The notes beneath the pieces are model-generated. The model saw only the letters and a list, made by a program, of their open reading frames with translations. It did no database searches and was not told the origin of the DNA. Positions 35,786 through 45,600 of a DNA stretch of 64,000 bases are shown here, in pieces. Positions within the stretch are counted from its first letter, which is position 1; the number at the start of each line of letters is the position of its first letter. Source of the stretch: Lachnospiraceae bacterium (GTDB lineage: Bacteria; Bacillota; Clostridia; Lachnospirales; Lachnospiraceae); assembly GCA_017622575.1 (NCBI GenBank), contig JAGAQU010000048.1, positions 1 to 64,000 on the forward strand, written 5' to 3'. The position numbers and the translations under genes were made by a program.

Positions 35786-37975
35786 CTACATGCTCTTCCT
35801 TTCCGCAATTTCTGCCATTTTTGCTTCATTCAGTCTGGTATCACCATGTACACGTGAATAGGAAAGATATCCGTTCATACGCTCAATCTTAGTCAGGTTC
35901 TTGCTGCCGCATACAGGGCAGACATCCATCTCAAGCTCCTGATGACCACAATCATCGCAGTATGCAAGGGAAAGGTTAACTCCCTCATAAAATCCCATAT
36001 CCATTGCTCTTCTGATCAGAGTTTTGATTGCCTCGATATTATAATCGATTGGATATTTAACATACTGAATCTTACCACCGTTGCTAAGCTCCCAGAAACG
36101 ATACTCCAGATCCTGCTTCTGAATCGGAGTAATATCCTCTGTTACATGACAGTGGAAGCTGTTGGAAACATATTCTCTGTCTGAAACCCCCTCTATAATT
36201 CCATATTTGGCACGGAACTGCTTTACCTGAAGACCGCATAAGCTCTCGGCAGGTGTTCCGTAGATTGCATAGAGGTTTCCGTCCTCCTCCTTAAACTCAT
36301 TCACCTTTTCATTGATATGCTCAAGCACTTCCAAAGCAAAGGCACCGTCTTCCACCAGAGACTTTCCGTTATAGAGTTCCTGCAGCTCATTAAAAGCGGT
36401 AATTCCGAAACTTGCTGTTGCACTCTTCAAAATAGGCTTGATCTTGTCAGTAAGCGCGAGATGTCCGCCAAGGAAGCCACCCTCACAATATGCCAAAGGA
36501 TTGGTGGATGCACGCATTTCCCCAAGATATGCATAGGTTCTGATATGAAGCTGACGGATCAGATTTAAGTAATAGTCAAGGACCTCATAAAAGTCACGGT
36601 TCTCCTGTCTGGCCTTTGCAAGAATCATAGGCAAATGAAGAGATACCGCACCAATATTAAAACGTCCCACAAAAATCGGTGTATCCTTATCATCCGCAGG
36701 ATGCATTCCGCCTCTCTCATACCATGGGGAAAGAAAGGCTCTGCAGCCCATGGGAGAAATCACCTTGCCGTACTGCTTATACATGCTGGCAATATAACCT
36801 TTTCCGGTAAGGGATAGCCAGTCAGGATACATAGTCTTTGCGGAACACTTAACTCCCGCTTCAAATACATCTTCAAGTTCCTTACCCGGTCCATGAAGAT
36901 TTTCATCATATAAAAATACAATTTTGGGGAACAGCACAGGCTTCTTACAATCCTTCTTTCCCTGTCCTTTCCTGCGGACATTCAAAAGTGAAATAGTTGC
37001 AAGCTTTGCAAATCTTCCTGTTCCAATACCAGCCGTCACAGTGATAAACGGATAATCCCCGCGGCTGCTCGCCACAGTATTGAATTTATATTCCCAACCC
37101 TGGAATCCCTGCTCAAATTCTCTCTTTACATCGGCATAAGCCTCTGCTTCCGCTGTCTCACGATCAATTCCAAGCTTAGTATATTTTTCAATGCTTCTCT
37201 TATACGTCTTTTCTGCATAAGGTTCCAGAATCTTATCCACCTCAGGCACCGTAAAGCCACCATACTGCTGGCTTGCTGCACTTAAGACAATATCACCGAT
37301 CACATCGAAAGCAACATCCAGTGTCTTGGGTTCATTGTACCAGATATTACCCATTTCGAAACCACCGGTGAGAACACTTGCCACATCAAACAGACAGCAG
37401 TTCATGGTGTCACGCCTCGCTGACATATCATGCACGTAAATATATCCGTCACGGCATGCCTGGATTTCTTCCGTGGTCATAAAGAATTTTTGATATAATT
37501 CTTTGTTAAACTGATTAAAGATCAGACTTCTCTTGGTGGATACAAGAGCACTGTCCGTGTTTGCATTTTCCTTGTCACCTACATACATGATGGACTGGCT
37601 CTTTTTATAGACATCATCCATCATTCTCACGAAATCCTGCTTGTAGTTTCTATAATCGCGATAGCTTTTTGCTACGATAGGCTTTACATCTTCCAGTGCA
37701 CTCTCCACAATATTGTGCATAATGGGAATCGGTATTTTGTCCTCATCCAATTCATCAACTTTCTCTACTACATACTGGCAGATATGTTTCTTTTCCTCAT
37801 CCGTAAATTTAGTCAGAGCTCTGTAAGCACTTTTTCCCACAGCATCAATGACTTTCTGCACATTAAAGGCCTCCAGACTTCCGTCTTTCTTGATCACCTT
37901 TACATTTCTTGCAGGCTTATACAACTCACCAAACGCAATAGCCTCTTCCTTGTCCTGTACTGCTACACTGCTCAT
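35786..37975 (-). CDS. nrdD: Anaerobic (class III) ribonucleoside-triphosphate reductase
   Basis: A 729-residue class III ribonucleotide reductase. It has an N-terminal ATP-cone (VIKKDGSLEAFNVQKVIDAV, 23-42), the barrel with conserved Cys residues, a zinc site CDDCG...CPVCG, and the C-terminal glycyl-radical loop RMNGYLSY with the radical Gly at about 702. It reduces ribonucleotides without oxygen. It heads the nrdD-nrdG-dut unit. Confidence 0.96.
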   Translation of the reverse strand: MSSVAVQDKEEAIAFGELYKPARNVKVIKKDGSLEAFNVQKVIDAVGKSAYRALTKFTDEEKKHICQYVVEKVDELDEDKIPIPIMHNIVESALEDVKPIVAKSYRDYRNYKQDFVRMMDDVYKKSQSIMYVGDKENANTDSALVSTKRSLIFNQFNKELYQKFFMTTEEIQACRDGYIYVHDMSARRDTMNCCLFDVASVLTGGFEMGNIWYNEPKTLDVAFDVIGDIVLSAASQQYGGFTVPEVDKILEPYAEKTYKRSIEKYTKLGIDRETAEAEAYADVKREFEQGFQGWEYKFNTVASSRGDYPFITVTAGIGTGRFAKLATISLLNVRRKGQGKKDCKKPVLFPKIVFLYDENLHGPGKELEDVFEAGVKCSAKTMYPDWLSLTGKGYIASMYKQYGKVISPMGCRAFLSPWYERGGMHPADDKDTPIFVGRFNIGAVSLHLPMILAKARQENRDFYEVLDYYLNLIRQLHIRTYAYLGEMRASTNPLAYCEGGFLGGHLALTDKIKPILKSATASFGITAFNELQELYNGKSLVEDGAFALEVLEHINEKVNEFKEEDGNLYAIYGTPAESLCGLQVKQFRAKYGIIEGVSDREYVSNSFHCHVTEDITPIQKQDLEYRFWELSNGGKIQYVKYPIDYNIEAIKTLIRRAMDMGFYEGVNLSLAYCDDCGHQELEMDVCPVCGSKNLTKIERMNGYLSYSRVHGDTRLNEAKMAEIAERKSM

Positions 37976-38053
37976 TCCTTTTCCTCCATCTTACTTCCAT
38001 AACTTCCACAAAAGCTGAATTTACAGAAGAAATTTCCCCTCACATTTATCCGA

Positions 38054-38100
38054 ATACAAAATCTAGTGATTTATCCGTTCGTCAATTCAACATATAGTGG
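38054..38100 (-). promoter_or_regulatory. Tandem NrdR-like boxes at nrdD
   Basis: Two copies, ATACAAAATCTAGTGA (38054-38069) and ATTCAACATATAGTGG (38085-38100), each agree with the NrdR box consensus at about 12 of 16 positions. Their start-to-start distance is 31 bases, three helical turns, which is typical of NrdR sites. They lie downstream of the -10 element, where binding would repress nrdD. Confidence 0.6.
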
Positions 38101-38108
38101 TAATTTAT

Positions 38109-38137
38109 AGTATAATAAATGAATTTATTGCTGTCAA
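38109..38137 (-). promoter_or_regulatory. SigA-type promoter of nrdD-nrdG-dut
   Basis: TTGACA (38137-38132) and TATACT (38114-38109) with a 17-base spacer on the minus strand, near consensus, giving a leader of about 130 bases that contains both NrdR-like boxes. Confidence 0.8.
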
Positions 38138-38208
38138 TGAAATCAAGATGTAAAAAATAGCCAAAAAGCAGATAATAAATTTGGTGTTATTTTTAGTTTA
38201 ACTAAAAC

Positions 38209-39378
38209 TTAACTTAGAATACCTGATTCCTTGATGGCTTTTACTGCCTCCTGAATCATTTCTACAGGCATGGTAAGGGCAAAACGGACGTGCCCCTTAC
38301 CAAGTTCTCCAAAGCTGCTTCCCGGAGTACATAGCACACCTGATTTTTCCAGAAGTTCCATGACAAAAGCTACATCATCCTTATATCTCTTCGGAATTTT
38401 TGCCCATGCAAACATGGTTCCCTCACTGTCTTCGATTTCCCATCCAATGGAACGAAGACCGCCACACAGTGCATCCCTCCTTCTCTGATATTCCGCGCAC
38501 TGCGCTTTTACCATATCATCCGGTCCTGTCAACGCTGCTACCGCACCATATTGAACCGGAAGGAACGCACCATAATCTATCTGTGACCTTAACTTTTTAA
38601 AATTCTGCACCAGAAATTCATTGCCCACAAGAAATCCCATTCTTGCCCCGGTATAGTTGAAGCTCTTGGAAAGAGAATAAAATTCCACACAGATATCCTT
38701 TGCCCCATCAAAAGCTAAAATGGATTTTCCAACATGACCATCATAAATAATATCCGAATAAGCGTTGTCATGAACAATAATAATATTATTCTCCTTTGCC
38801 CAGGGAATTAATTCCTCATAAAAACTGTCAGGCGCAATTTTACATATGGGATTTAATGGGTAAGATACAATCATAAATTTCGCTTTTTTTCTGATCTCTT
38901 CATCCATTCCTTTAAGATCCGGCAGATAATGATTTTCCTTCAGCAAAGGGTATGTTACGATCTTTGCCATGGCAAGGGATGGACCTATGGAAAAAATAGG
39001 ATACCCAGGATCAGGCACCAATACCACATCTCCCGGATTACACAGTGACAAACCAATATGGGCAATTCCCTCCTGGGAACCGTAAACAGCAGTCAGCTCC
39101 GTAGGCTTTAAGGCAACCTGATATCTCTTCTCATAACGTTCTATCACCGCCTGTACAAGCTCGGGAATCTCTTTTAAAGAGTATTTGTAATTCTCCGGCT
39201 TCCCAGATGCTTCCACCACCGCGTCCATAATATGTTGTGCGGGCTTAAAATCAGGCGTCCCGACGGACAGGTTATATACCTTTTTTCCTTTCTTTTCCAC
39301 TTCCTCTTTCTTTTCGTCAAGAAGCTGAAAAATCCCTTCTTCATAATTTTTCATTCTTTCTGCAACCTGTAAATCCAT
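38209..39378 (-). CDS. Class I/II aminotransferase, DapL-like
   Basis: A 389-residue fold-type I PLP aminotransferase: NLSVGTPDFKP near 37-47, the tyrosine/Asp region VHDNAYSDIIYDG, and the PLP lysine in SLSKSFNYTGARMGF. Its closest relatives by pattern are LL-diaminopimelate and alanine/aspartate aminotransferases, but the exact substrate cannot be told. It starts four bases after the HAD gene stop. A weak AT-rich palindrome follows its stop (38191-38207). Confidence 0.82.
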   Translation of the reverse strand: MDLQVAERMKNYEEGIFQLLDEKKEEVEKKGKKVYNLSVGTPDFKPAQHIMDAVVEASGKPENYKYSLKEIPELVQAVIERYEKRYQVALKPTELTAVYGSQEGIAHIGLSLCNPGDVVLVPDPGYPIFSIGPSLAMAKIVTYPLLKENHYLPDLKGMDEEIRKKAKFMIVSYPLNPICKIAPDSFYEELIPWAKENNIIIVHDNAYSDIIYDGHVGKSILAFDGAKDICVEFYSLSKSFNYTGARMGFLVGNEFLVQNFKKLRSQIDYGAFLPVQYGAVAALTGPDDMVKAQCAEYQRRRDALCGGLRSIGWEIEDSEGTMFAWAKIPKRYKDDVAFVMELLEKSGVLCTPGSSFGELGKGHVRFALTMPVEMIQEAVKAIKESGILS

Positions 39379-39382
39379 GTAG

Positions 39383-40078
39383 CTACCTCTTTTCTAAAAT
39401 TTTCTTTATCTCCCACAAATTTTTAATCTGAAAATCTATATTCAATTCATCTGTTCTTACTTTTCCTTCCGGATTGTACCAGCAGCAGCTGATTTTCGCC
39501 CTGTTACCTCCCAGCATGTCACTTGTAAGGGAATCTCCTACAATGATCGTCTTTTCCCTGTCAAAATCAGGGATTCTATTAAAACATTTCTCAAAAAATT
39601 CAAGATAAGGCTTGGGGCTTCCGATTTCTTCCGAAATAAAAATATCATCCATAATTTTATCGAATCCTGAAAGCCTCAGTTTGTTTCTCTGTGTCCATGT
39701 CACACCGTTGGTCACCACATACTGTCTGTAATCCTTCTTTAATTCAAGACATAGTCTGTAAGAGTCATCTCTGTAAAAATAGACAGAACCGAGTGCCTTC
39801 TGATAGGCAGAGGCAAACTCCCGTACATCAATATCCTCTATGGAAAGACGCTCGAACAGAGTGTAAAATCTTCCGAGTAACACTTCCTGTTTCGTAACCT
39901 CTCCTCTTTCCAGCCTTTTCCAATAAGAATCATTGATCCCCGAATACAGAGCAACCGTTTCCGAGTCGATTTGTCTTCCAAACTGTTCAAAGGTATTTCT
40001 CAGCGCATAATCCTCTGACCTTGTAAAATCAAGCAGTGTCTGATCCACATCCCACAAAATGATCTCATATCTTTGCAT
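39383..40078 (-). CDS. HAD family phosphatase, YjjG-like
   Basis: A 231-residue HAD hydrolase with motif I WDVDQTLLDF (DxDxT), VVTNGVTWTQRNKL (motif II) and IIVGDSLTSDMLGG (motif IV). The pattern is that of YjjG-type pyrimidine 5'-nucleotidases, which remove phosphate from non-canonical pyrimidine nucleotides. It starts after the terminator of the upstream unit and is followed by the aminotransferase gene. Confidence 0.87.
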   Translation of the reverse strand: MQRYEIILWDVDQTLLDFTRSEDYALRNTFEQFGRQIDSETVALYSGINDSYWKRLERGEVTKQEVLLGRFYTLFERLSIEDIDVREFASAYQKALGSVYFYRDDSYRLCLELKKDYRQYVVTNGVTWTQRNKLRLSGFDKIMDDIFISEEIGSPKPYLEFFEKCFNRIPDFDREKTIIVGDSLTSDMLGGNRAKISCCWYNPEGKVRTDELNIDFQIKNLWEIKKILEKR

Positions 40079-40125
40079 CTTATTCTTTCCATATCCTGTC
40101 TCTGTTTTGAAAATTCAATGAAGCG

Positions 40126-40153
40126 AAAAAGTGTTCATCACTGAACACTTTTT
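40126..40153. terminator. Strong terminator after the nucleoside-salvage unit
   Basis: A perfect 12-base stem (AAAAAGTGTTCA with TGAACACTTTTT) and a TCAC loop. It lies nine bases past the stop of the 51-residue membrane peptide and has T-runs in both directions. Confidence 0.85.
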
Positions 40154-40161
40154 ACCATGAA

Positions 40162-40317
40162 TCATTCTAAGTTTTTTGTTTCTTTCTCATTTTGAGCATT
40201 CTTGTTCTTTCTTGCTTTAATACCGATAAAAATCGCCACTCCTGCAATGACGGCAATGATAGCCATCAATAATAAGTAGGATATAAATGAATTCACAAAT
40301 AAAACCACATTCTGCAT
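40162..40317 (-). CDS. 51-residue single-span membrane peptide
   Basis: A small ORF of 51 residues: a hydrophobic segment SYLLLMAIIAVIAGVAIFIG (about 13-32) then a basic and polar tail (KARKNKNAQNEKETKN). GGTGA lies about eight bases upstream of the ATG, and a strong terminator follows nine bases after the stop, which supports a real gene. It lies 35 bases downstream of the membrane MutS gene. Function unknown. Confidence 0.6.
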   Translation of the reverse strand: MQNVVLFVNSFISYLLLMAIIAVIAGVAIFIGIKARKNKNAQNEKETKNLE

Positions 40318-40352
40318 CTACCAATCACCCTGCCTTTCCATTAACGTTTATT

Positions 40353-42032
40353 TTAGCATGTCCAATTACCTTTTTCAAGGAAATCAGATGCCATCTTTTC
40401 CGCTTCCTTAACAATCCTTTGATCGTATCCCATAATACCGAGTAGTTTAATGGCATTTCTGGTAGTAGCACGCCCTTTCATAATCTTATAGCTGAAAAAG
40501 ATATCCTCTTGCTCTATCTCTTCTTCAAAGTGATAGTTCGCATAGAGATCCTCCAGAATATGAGTCAGCTCAATATCATGAGTTGCCGCAAAGCAAAGGC
40601 TGGTTCCGGTACAAAGGCTTTTCAGAATCTGTGCTGAAGCTGCAATTCTCTCCACTGTGTTAGTTCCACGAAGCACCTCATCCACAAAGCACAGCACAGG
40701 GATGCCTTCCTTTTGCTGCGCATCCAGAATACGTTTCAAAGCCTTGATCTCCACCATGTAATAACTGTCACCACCCTGTATGTCATCCCTGAGGGTCATG
40801 GAGGAAAGAATGCGGAACAATCCCGTCTCATAAGAATCTGCCATACAGGTATGAATGGTCTGTGCGAGAATGGCATTCACTGCAACTGCCTTTAAGAAGG
40901 TAGACTTTCCTGAAGCATTAGAGCCTGTGATCAGTATGCTTCTGTTTTCATCAATGTCATTTTTTACAGGCTTTTCAATCAGCGGATGATACAGCTTCGT
41001 TGACCTGATCATAATCTGTTCCCCAATTTGGGGAATACAATGATCGGGATTACCCTGTCTGAAAGCACCGATTGCAATCACTGCATCTACTTTTCCAATA
41101 ATGGAAAGTATTGCGTCTATTTCCCGTGTATGATTTCTGACAATGCGAAGCATTCTGTTAAACTGAATCAGATCCAGATGAAAAATCATACGCAGATAAT
41201 CAAGAAATAAATCGATCAGATTGGCGGAAGCCGACATTCTTCCGGGAGACATCAGTAAAAAGGAACCCCTTTTAAATCCCGTAAATTTATTTGCAGCTTC
41301 TTTAAGAGCCCTGTTTTCCTCCGACAGAATCTCTATCTTCCTGCCTGTCAGCTTATCCACCATATCCAGAAGACGGAATATATAAGTAAAGCTGGTAATA
41401 TAGGGATCGATCTCATTCTTAATTTTGAAATAAGATATAATATTTCTTATAAAGACAAAAGAAAGCAGACAAAGTCCAAGCGGCAGATTGATAAAAATGA
41501 CCACTATGCTTACGGCAATCAATAAAAGTGCAAAATAATGGCTTCCGCTGTTGCGCTCCCCCAGGTTGTCCAGATAATCCAGATAATCATAGATGGAAAA
41601 CTTACCTGTACCGCCCAGTTTTTTAAAGAGTACCTGACAAGCCAACCTGTCATTCTCATGGGTTCTGAAGTATTCTATCATTTCTTCACGACGTTTAAGC
41701 TCTCCTATCTCATAAACAGGTGTGCGGAGCAGGTAATACAGATATTCTTCTCCGGCCGCTGACATGGTTCCATCCATTTTCTGATAAATTTCATCCATAT
41801 TCAGATCATTCCATGTAATGTCATCAATCCCGGAATCCTGTTTATGCTTCTCATAGTAATGGGATATGCTTTCAAATCGTTCCGGCTTATACTGCTTTTC
41901 GGATATGACACCATAATCACTTCGGAGCTTTCTGATAAACTCCTTTTCTTCCTTTTTGCTGTCAAGATATCCTTTTATCATAAGCGAAAGAAGAAATAAC
42001 AACATCGCTACCGCAAAAATAACATATTCCAT
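40353..42032 (-). CDS. Membrane-anchored MutS-family ATPase
   Basis: A 559-residue protein with a MutS domain V ATPase at its end: ITGSNASGKSTF (P-loop, 368-379), LCFVDEVLRGTNT (Walker B) and AATHDIEL. It lacks the mismatch-recognition domain. It has a membrane segment at residues 3-20 and two more at about 165-182 and 186-200. MutS homologues with such segments are known, but their role is unclear. It follows the chemoreceptor gene by 31 bases. A mismatch repair role is unlikely for a membrane protein of this shape. Confidence 0.85.
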   Translation of the reverse strand: MEYVIFAVAMLLFLLSLMIKGYLDSKKEEKEFIRKLRSDYGVISEKQYKPERFESISHYYEKHKQDSGIDDITWNDLNMDEIYQKMDGTMSAAGEEYLYYLLRTPVYEIGELKRREEMIEYFRTHENDRLACQVLFKKLGGTGKFSIYDYLDYLDNLGERNSGSHYFALLLIAVSIVVIFINLPLGLCLLSFVFIRNIISYFKIKNEIDPYITSFTYIFRLLDMVDKLTGRKIEILSEENRALKEAANKFTGFKRGSFLLMSPGRMSASANLIDLFLDYLRMIFHLDLIQFNRMLRIVRNHTREIDAILSIIGKVDAVIAIGAFRQGNPDHCIPQIGEQIMIRSTKLYHPLIEKPVKNDIDENRSILITGSNASGKSTFLKAVAVNAILAQTIHTCMADSYETGLFRILSSMTLRDDIQGGDSYYMVEIKALKRILDAQQKEGIPVLCFVDEVLRGTNTVERIAASAQILKSLCTGTSLCFAATHDIELTHILEDLYANYHFEEEIEQEDIFFSYKIMKGRATTRNAIKLLGIMGYDQRIVKEAEKMASDFLEKGNWTC

Positions 42033-42063
42033 AATAACTCCCGATTAAATTCCAGAGGCCGCT

Positions 42064-43800
42064 TTATTCAACAATAAAGGCTTTGACACTATCTTTGAAT
42101 TCTGTCGCAATATGTTGCAAATGTTCTGCATTTTCTGCAATAGTGGTAATAATTGCAGAAAGCTCTGATGCAGAAGCTGACGTTTCTTCCGTACTTGCGG
42201 CATTCTCCTCTGCGATGGCAGTCAGATTTTGAACCACATCAACCACCTTAACTCTGGCCTCATCCAATTTTGCCGTCTTTTCCGAAATACTTCTTACGCT
42301 GACAACAGAATGGTCAATACCGGTTTTCACATTTTCAAATGCCTTCTGTGTATTCATCACATTTTCATTTTGTTTCTCAATAACTTCCCTTACATCCTGC
42401 ATAGTCTTTACAGATTTTTGTGATTCTTCAATCAGACTGCCGATAATCTCTTCAATCTGTCTTGCGGATTCATTAGACTGCTCTGCCAATTTCTGAATCT
42501 GTCCGGCGACAACGGCAAAACCTCTGCCCTGCTCACCCGCTCTGGCAGCTTCAATCGACGCATTCAAAGACAACAGATTAGTCTCCTCAGCAATGTCCGT
42601 GATCACATTGGTTGCCTCTTTAATTTTCATAGCCGACTCGTTGGTTACATTGGTCTGCTCATAGATCACATACATTGCCTGCTTTGTTTTCTGATTAAAT
42701 TCGTTTAATTCCTTCAGAATTTCCATTGCTGTATTTCCTGCATCCCGCATAGCCCTTGCATTGGCACGGAGTTTTTCCACTTCCTCGTTTGTCTCCTCAA
42801 TCATATTTCCCATGACAATCACGTTTTCCGTTGCTGTCTGAGTTTCCTGTGCCTGAGAAGTAGCTCCCTGTGCAATTTCCGAAACTGCTTTTTCCACCTG
42901 TTCTACAGAGGTAAGCGTTTCATTGGCACTGATGTGTAAACTGTCTGACGCTTCATACAGATCATTGCTGTGCCCGCCTATCTTCTTAATCACTTCACTC
43001 AGTTCCAGGCGTAAGTGATCTATCGAGCGCCCTATCATACCACCTTCATCCCGTCTCCTTGAAACAGATTTCTGTTTTTCATGTTCCCTGAAATCGAGAG
43101 CTGTAATTTTAGCAATAATATCTCCGGCTCTGTTAATCGGTCTGACAATTCGAAATGCCAGATACAATGTAAAGAACGTACATACAAATATTGTGATAAT
43201 GGCAGACTCTACGCACCCTTTTACAATATTATTCAATGAGGAAAATGCTTCATCTTCATCAGCAGTAATCACAAGGATAAAACGTGAAGCCTGATCAATA
43301 TAAAATGCTGCATATTTATTTACACCCTTAAATTCATACTCGATCACGTCCGTTTCCGGTCTGTTTCCTTTTTTGATTTCACCCACAAGTGCTGTCACGG
43401 CTGCATTTTCCACAGGCTGTCCGATTTTTTCCGCAGTGGGATGATATAGCATGGTGCCATCTGCTGAAACCACATATGCATAACTGGAAGACATATTATC
43501 AATGACAATATCTCCAACAGCCTCTTCCAGTAAATCTACTGTCAGCGCACTTTCCTCTCCATAATTATCCACTTCTCTTTCCAAATCGGAACCTGCGATC
43601 AACGTTACATCTTTCATATAAGCTTTTATGGTGTCCTGCATATTTTCTTTCACCATGGGTACTACAGTCCACATAAACATGACAAGCGCCACTGCAATTG
43701 CCAGAAATACCATCAAGTTGATCTTAAATCTGATAGAGTGTATAAAAGTAACTTTTTCTTTAGAATCTTTTTTCTTAGAAACATTTTCTTCCTTTTTCAT
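42064..43800 (-). CDS. Methyl-accepting chemotaxis protein
   Basis: A 578-residue chemoreceptor. It has a first membrane helix (about 25-42), an outside Cache-like sensing domain ([18 protein letters not shown]), a second helix (about 192-215), a HAMP domain, and a long signalling coiled coil with the tip [21 protein letters not shown] start at 43800, with AAGGGA seven bases upstream; the longer ORF start at 43824 overlaps the upstream gene. It lies behind purine-salvage genes, so its ligand may be a nucleoside or related compound. This is inference. Confidence 0.93.
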   Translation of the reverse strand: MKKEENVSKKKDSKEKVTFIHSIRFKINLMVFLAIAVALVMFMWTVVPMVKENMQDTIKAYMKDVTLIAGSDLEREVDNYGEESALTVDLLEEAVGDIVIDNMSSSYAYVVSADGTMLYHPTAEKIGQPVENAAVTALVGEIKKGNRPETDVIEYEFKGVNKYAAFYIDQASRFILVITADEDEAFSSLNNIVKGCVESAIITIFVCTFFTLYLAFRIVRPINRAGDIIAKITALDFREHEKQKSVSRRRDEGGMIGRSIDHLRLELSEVIKKIGGHSNDLYEASDSLHISANETLTSVEQVEKAVSEIAQGATSQAQETQTATENVIVMGNMIEETNEEVEKLRANARAMRDAGNTAMEILKELNEFNQKTKQAMYVIYEQTNVTNESAMKIKEATNVITDIAEETNLLSLNASIEAARAGEQGRGFAVVAGQIQKLAEQSNESARQIEEIIGSLIEESQKSVKTMQDVREVIEKQNENVMNTQKAFENVKTGIDHSVVSVRSISEKTAKLDEARVKVVDVVQNLTAIAEENAASTEETSASASELSAIITTIAENAEHLQHIATEFKDSVKAFIVE

Positions 43801-43823
43801 TTGTTTATCCCTTCCCATCCTCA

Positions 43824-45134
43824 TTATTTATATTTGCTGATTATATCATTTGCTTTTTCATAAACAGCTTCCGGTTTTTCATCTGTCAGGAAACTTCCGT
43901 TCTCATACAGAATCCTGCCGCCTATCATAGTCATCTTCACATTTATCTTGCTGCCGCTGTACACAATATTTTTTGCGATATTATTGAGAGGCTGCATATT
44001 CGGTGTCTTAAGGTCTATCATAATCAGATCGGCAAGCTTTCCTTCCGCAATCACATCCGCTTCCCCAAGACCCATAGCATGAGCACCGTTCACCGTCGCC
44101 ATTTTGAGGACCTCCATGGCATCCACCGCCGCTGCATCCTCCTCCTTCAGTTTAGCAAGTCCCGTCACTAGGAACATTTCCCGGAACATATCAAGACAGT
44201 TATTGCTTGCAGGTCCGTCAGTGCCAAGTGCAACAGGAACACCCGCCTTAAGGAACTGTGTGATGGGAGCGATGCCGCTTGCCAGCTTGGTGTTGGAGCC
44301 GGGATTGGAAACAGCATACATTCCTCTCTTTTTCATAATGGCGATATCTTCTTCTGTCACATGTACGCAGTGATAGCCTCCGCCGCCATAATCAAACATT
44401 CCAAGGGAATCCAGAAATGCCACAGGTGTCATGCCGTATCTCTCCCTGCAGCCTTCCACTTCCGCTTTTGTTTCCGACAGATGTGTAAACACAGGAGCTT
44501 TATACTTGTGAGCGATTTCGGATATCTTCATTAATAGTTCCTGGGAACAGGTATATTCCGCATGAAATCCAAGCATAAAAGACTGTAAAGGACTTTTTCC
44601 ATTCAGGTTCAGATAATACTCTTCCAAAAGTTCAGGAGACTGACTGAAATTATTTACACCGCCAACCTGCACCCCTCTCATGCCCATCTCATCAAAAGCT
44701 TTATAGATCGAGTACGGAGTCAGATACATATCAAACACTGCTGTGATACCGCTTGTCAGATATTCCAACACTGCGAGCTTTGTCAATTCATAAATATCTT
44801 CATCCGTAAGCTTTGCCTCTACCGGAAAGACCTGCTGATTCAGCCAGTCATTTAACGGAAGATCATCTGCATAGGACCTGAGCAGTGTCATACCTGAGTG
44901 GGTATGTGCATCCTTAAATCCCGGCATCAGAAGATTTCCTTCACAGTCTATCTCCCTGTCCCAGATCATACAGGGAATCTGAAGCTTCTGATAGATAGAA
45001 TCCGTATCTGTGCCATCGCCTGCATAGACGATCCTGTCTTTTTTCACCCAGACTTCTCCAAAAAAGATATCTCTGTTTTCTTCCATCGAAAGAATTCTTG
45101 CATTATATAATCTGATATTCATGTTTTCCTCCAT
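43824..45134 (-). CDS. mtaD: Amidohydrolase, MTA/SAH deaminase-like
   Basis: A 436-residue metal-dependent amidohydrolase: [20 protein letters not shown] (HxH metal site), [23 protein letters not shown] and GTDGPASNN. The set and the [13 protein letters not shown] stretch fit 5'-methylthioadenosine/S-adenosylhomocysteine deaminase. It would feed the purine pathway with inosine-type nucleosides, fitting its neighbours cdd and punA. A broader nucleobase deaminase is possible. Confidence 0.85.
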   Translation of the reverse strand: MEENMNIRLYNARILSMEENRDIFFGEVWVKKDRIVYAGDGTDTDSIYQKLQIPCMIWDREIDCEGNLLMPGFKDAHTHSGMTLLRSYADDLPLNDWLNQQVFPVEAKLTDEDIYELTKLAVLEYLTSGITAVFDMYLTPYSIYKAFDEMGMRGVQVGGVNNFSQSPELLEEYYLNLNGKSPLQSFMLGFHAEYTCSQELLMKISEIAHKYKAPVFTHLSETKAEVEGCRERYGMTPVAFLDSLGMFDYGGGGYHCVHVTEEDIAIMKKRGMYAVSNPGSNTKLASGIAPITQFLKAGVPVALGTDGPASNNCLDMFREMFLVTGLAKLKEEDAAAVDAMEVLKMATVNGAHAMGLGEADVIAEGKLADLIMIDLKTPNMQPLNNIAKNIVYSGSKINVKMTMIGGRILYENGSFLTDEKPEAVYEKANDIISKYK

Positions 45135-45145
45135 ACGCAGCTTTC

Positions 45146-45586
45146 TTATGCCAAATTTTCCGGTCCAAAGCCTTCCGGTAAAAGTTCACACAGCTTGTAT
45201 ATTTTGTACTCTTCCGTATTTTTGGCCACAATCACCACAAATTCATCAGGGTTCACAAACTCCCTCATAACCTGTCTGCAAACACCACAGGGGAACGCAA
45301 ACTGTCGGATTTCCTCCCCCTCCGGACCTCCTGCAATGGCAATCGCTTTCCATTTTCGCCAGCCTTCACTGACGGCCTTTACAATCGCCACTCTTTCCGC
45401 ACAGATACCGGGACTGTATGCCGCATTTTCAACATTGCACCCCGTGTAAATTCGGAGTTCTCTTGTAAGAAGGGCTGCTCCCACCTGATAATGGGAATAG
45501 GGCGTGTATGCTTTTTTTCTTGCCTCCAGTGCCGCCCGGATCATTTCCTTGACGGGGATCTCCTCGAAATTGATCATTTCGCTCAT
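45146..45586 (-). CDS. cdd: Cytidine deaminase
   Basis: A 146-residue zinc cytidine deaminase with CNVENAAYSPGICAERVAI (CAE motif) and PCGVCRQ (PCxxC), converting cytidine or deoxycytidine to uridine forms. CAGGAG lies seven bases before the ATG. It lies between punA and the MTA/SAH deaminase-like gene. Confidence 0.94.
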   Translation of the reverse strand: MSEMINFEEIPVKEMIRAALEARKKAYTPYSHYQVGAALLTRELRIYTGCNVENAAYSPGICAERVAIVKAVSEGWRKWKAIAIAGGPEGEEIRQFAFPCGVCRQVMREFVNPDEFVVIVAKNTEEYKIYKLCELLPEGFGPENLA

Positions 45587-45600
45587 AGCATAACTCCTGT

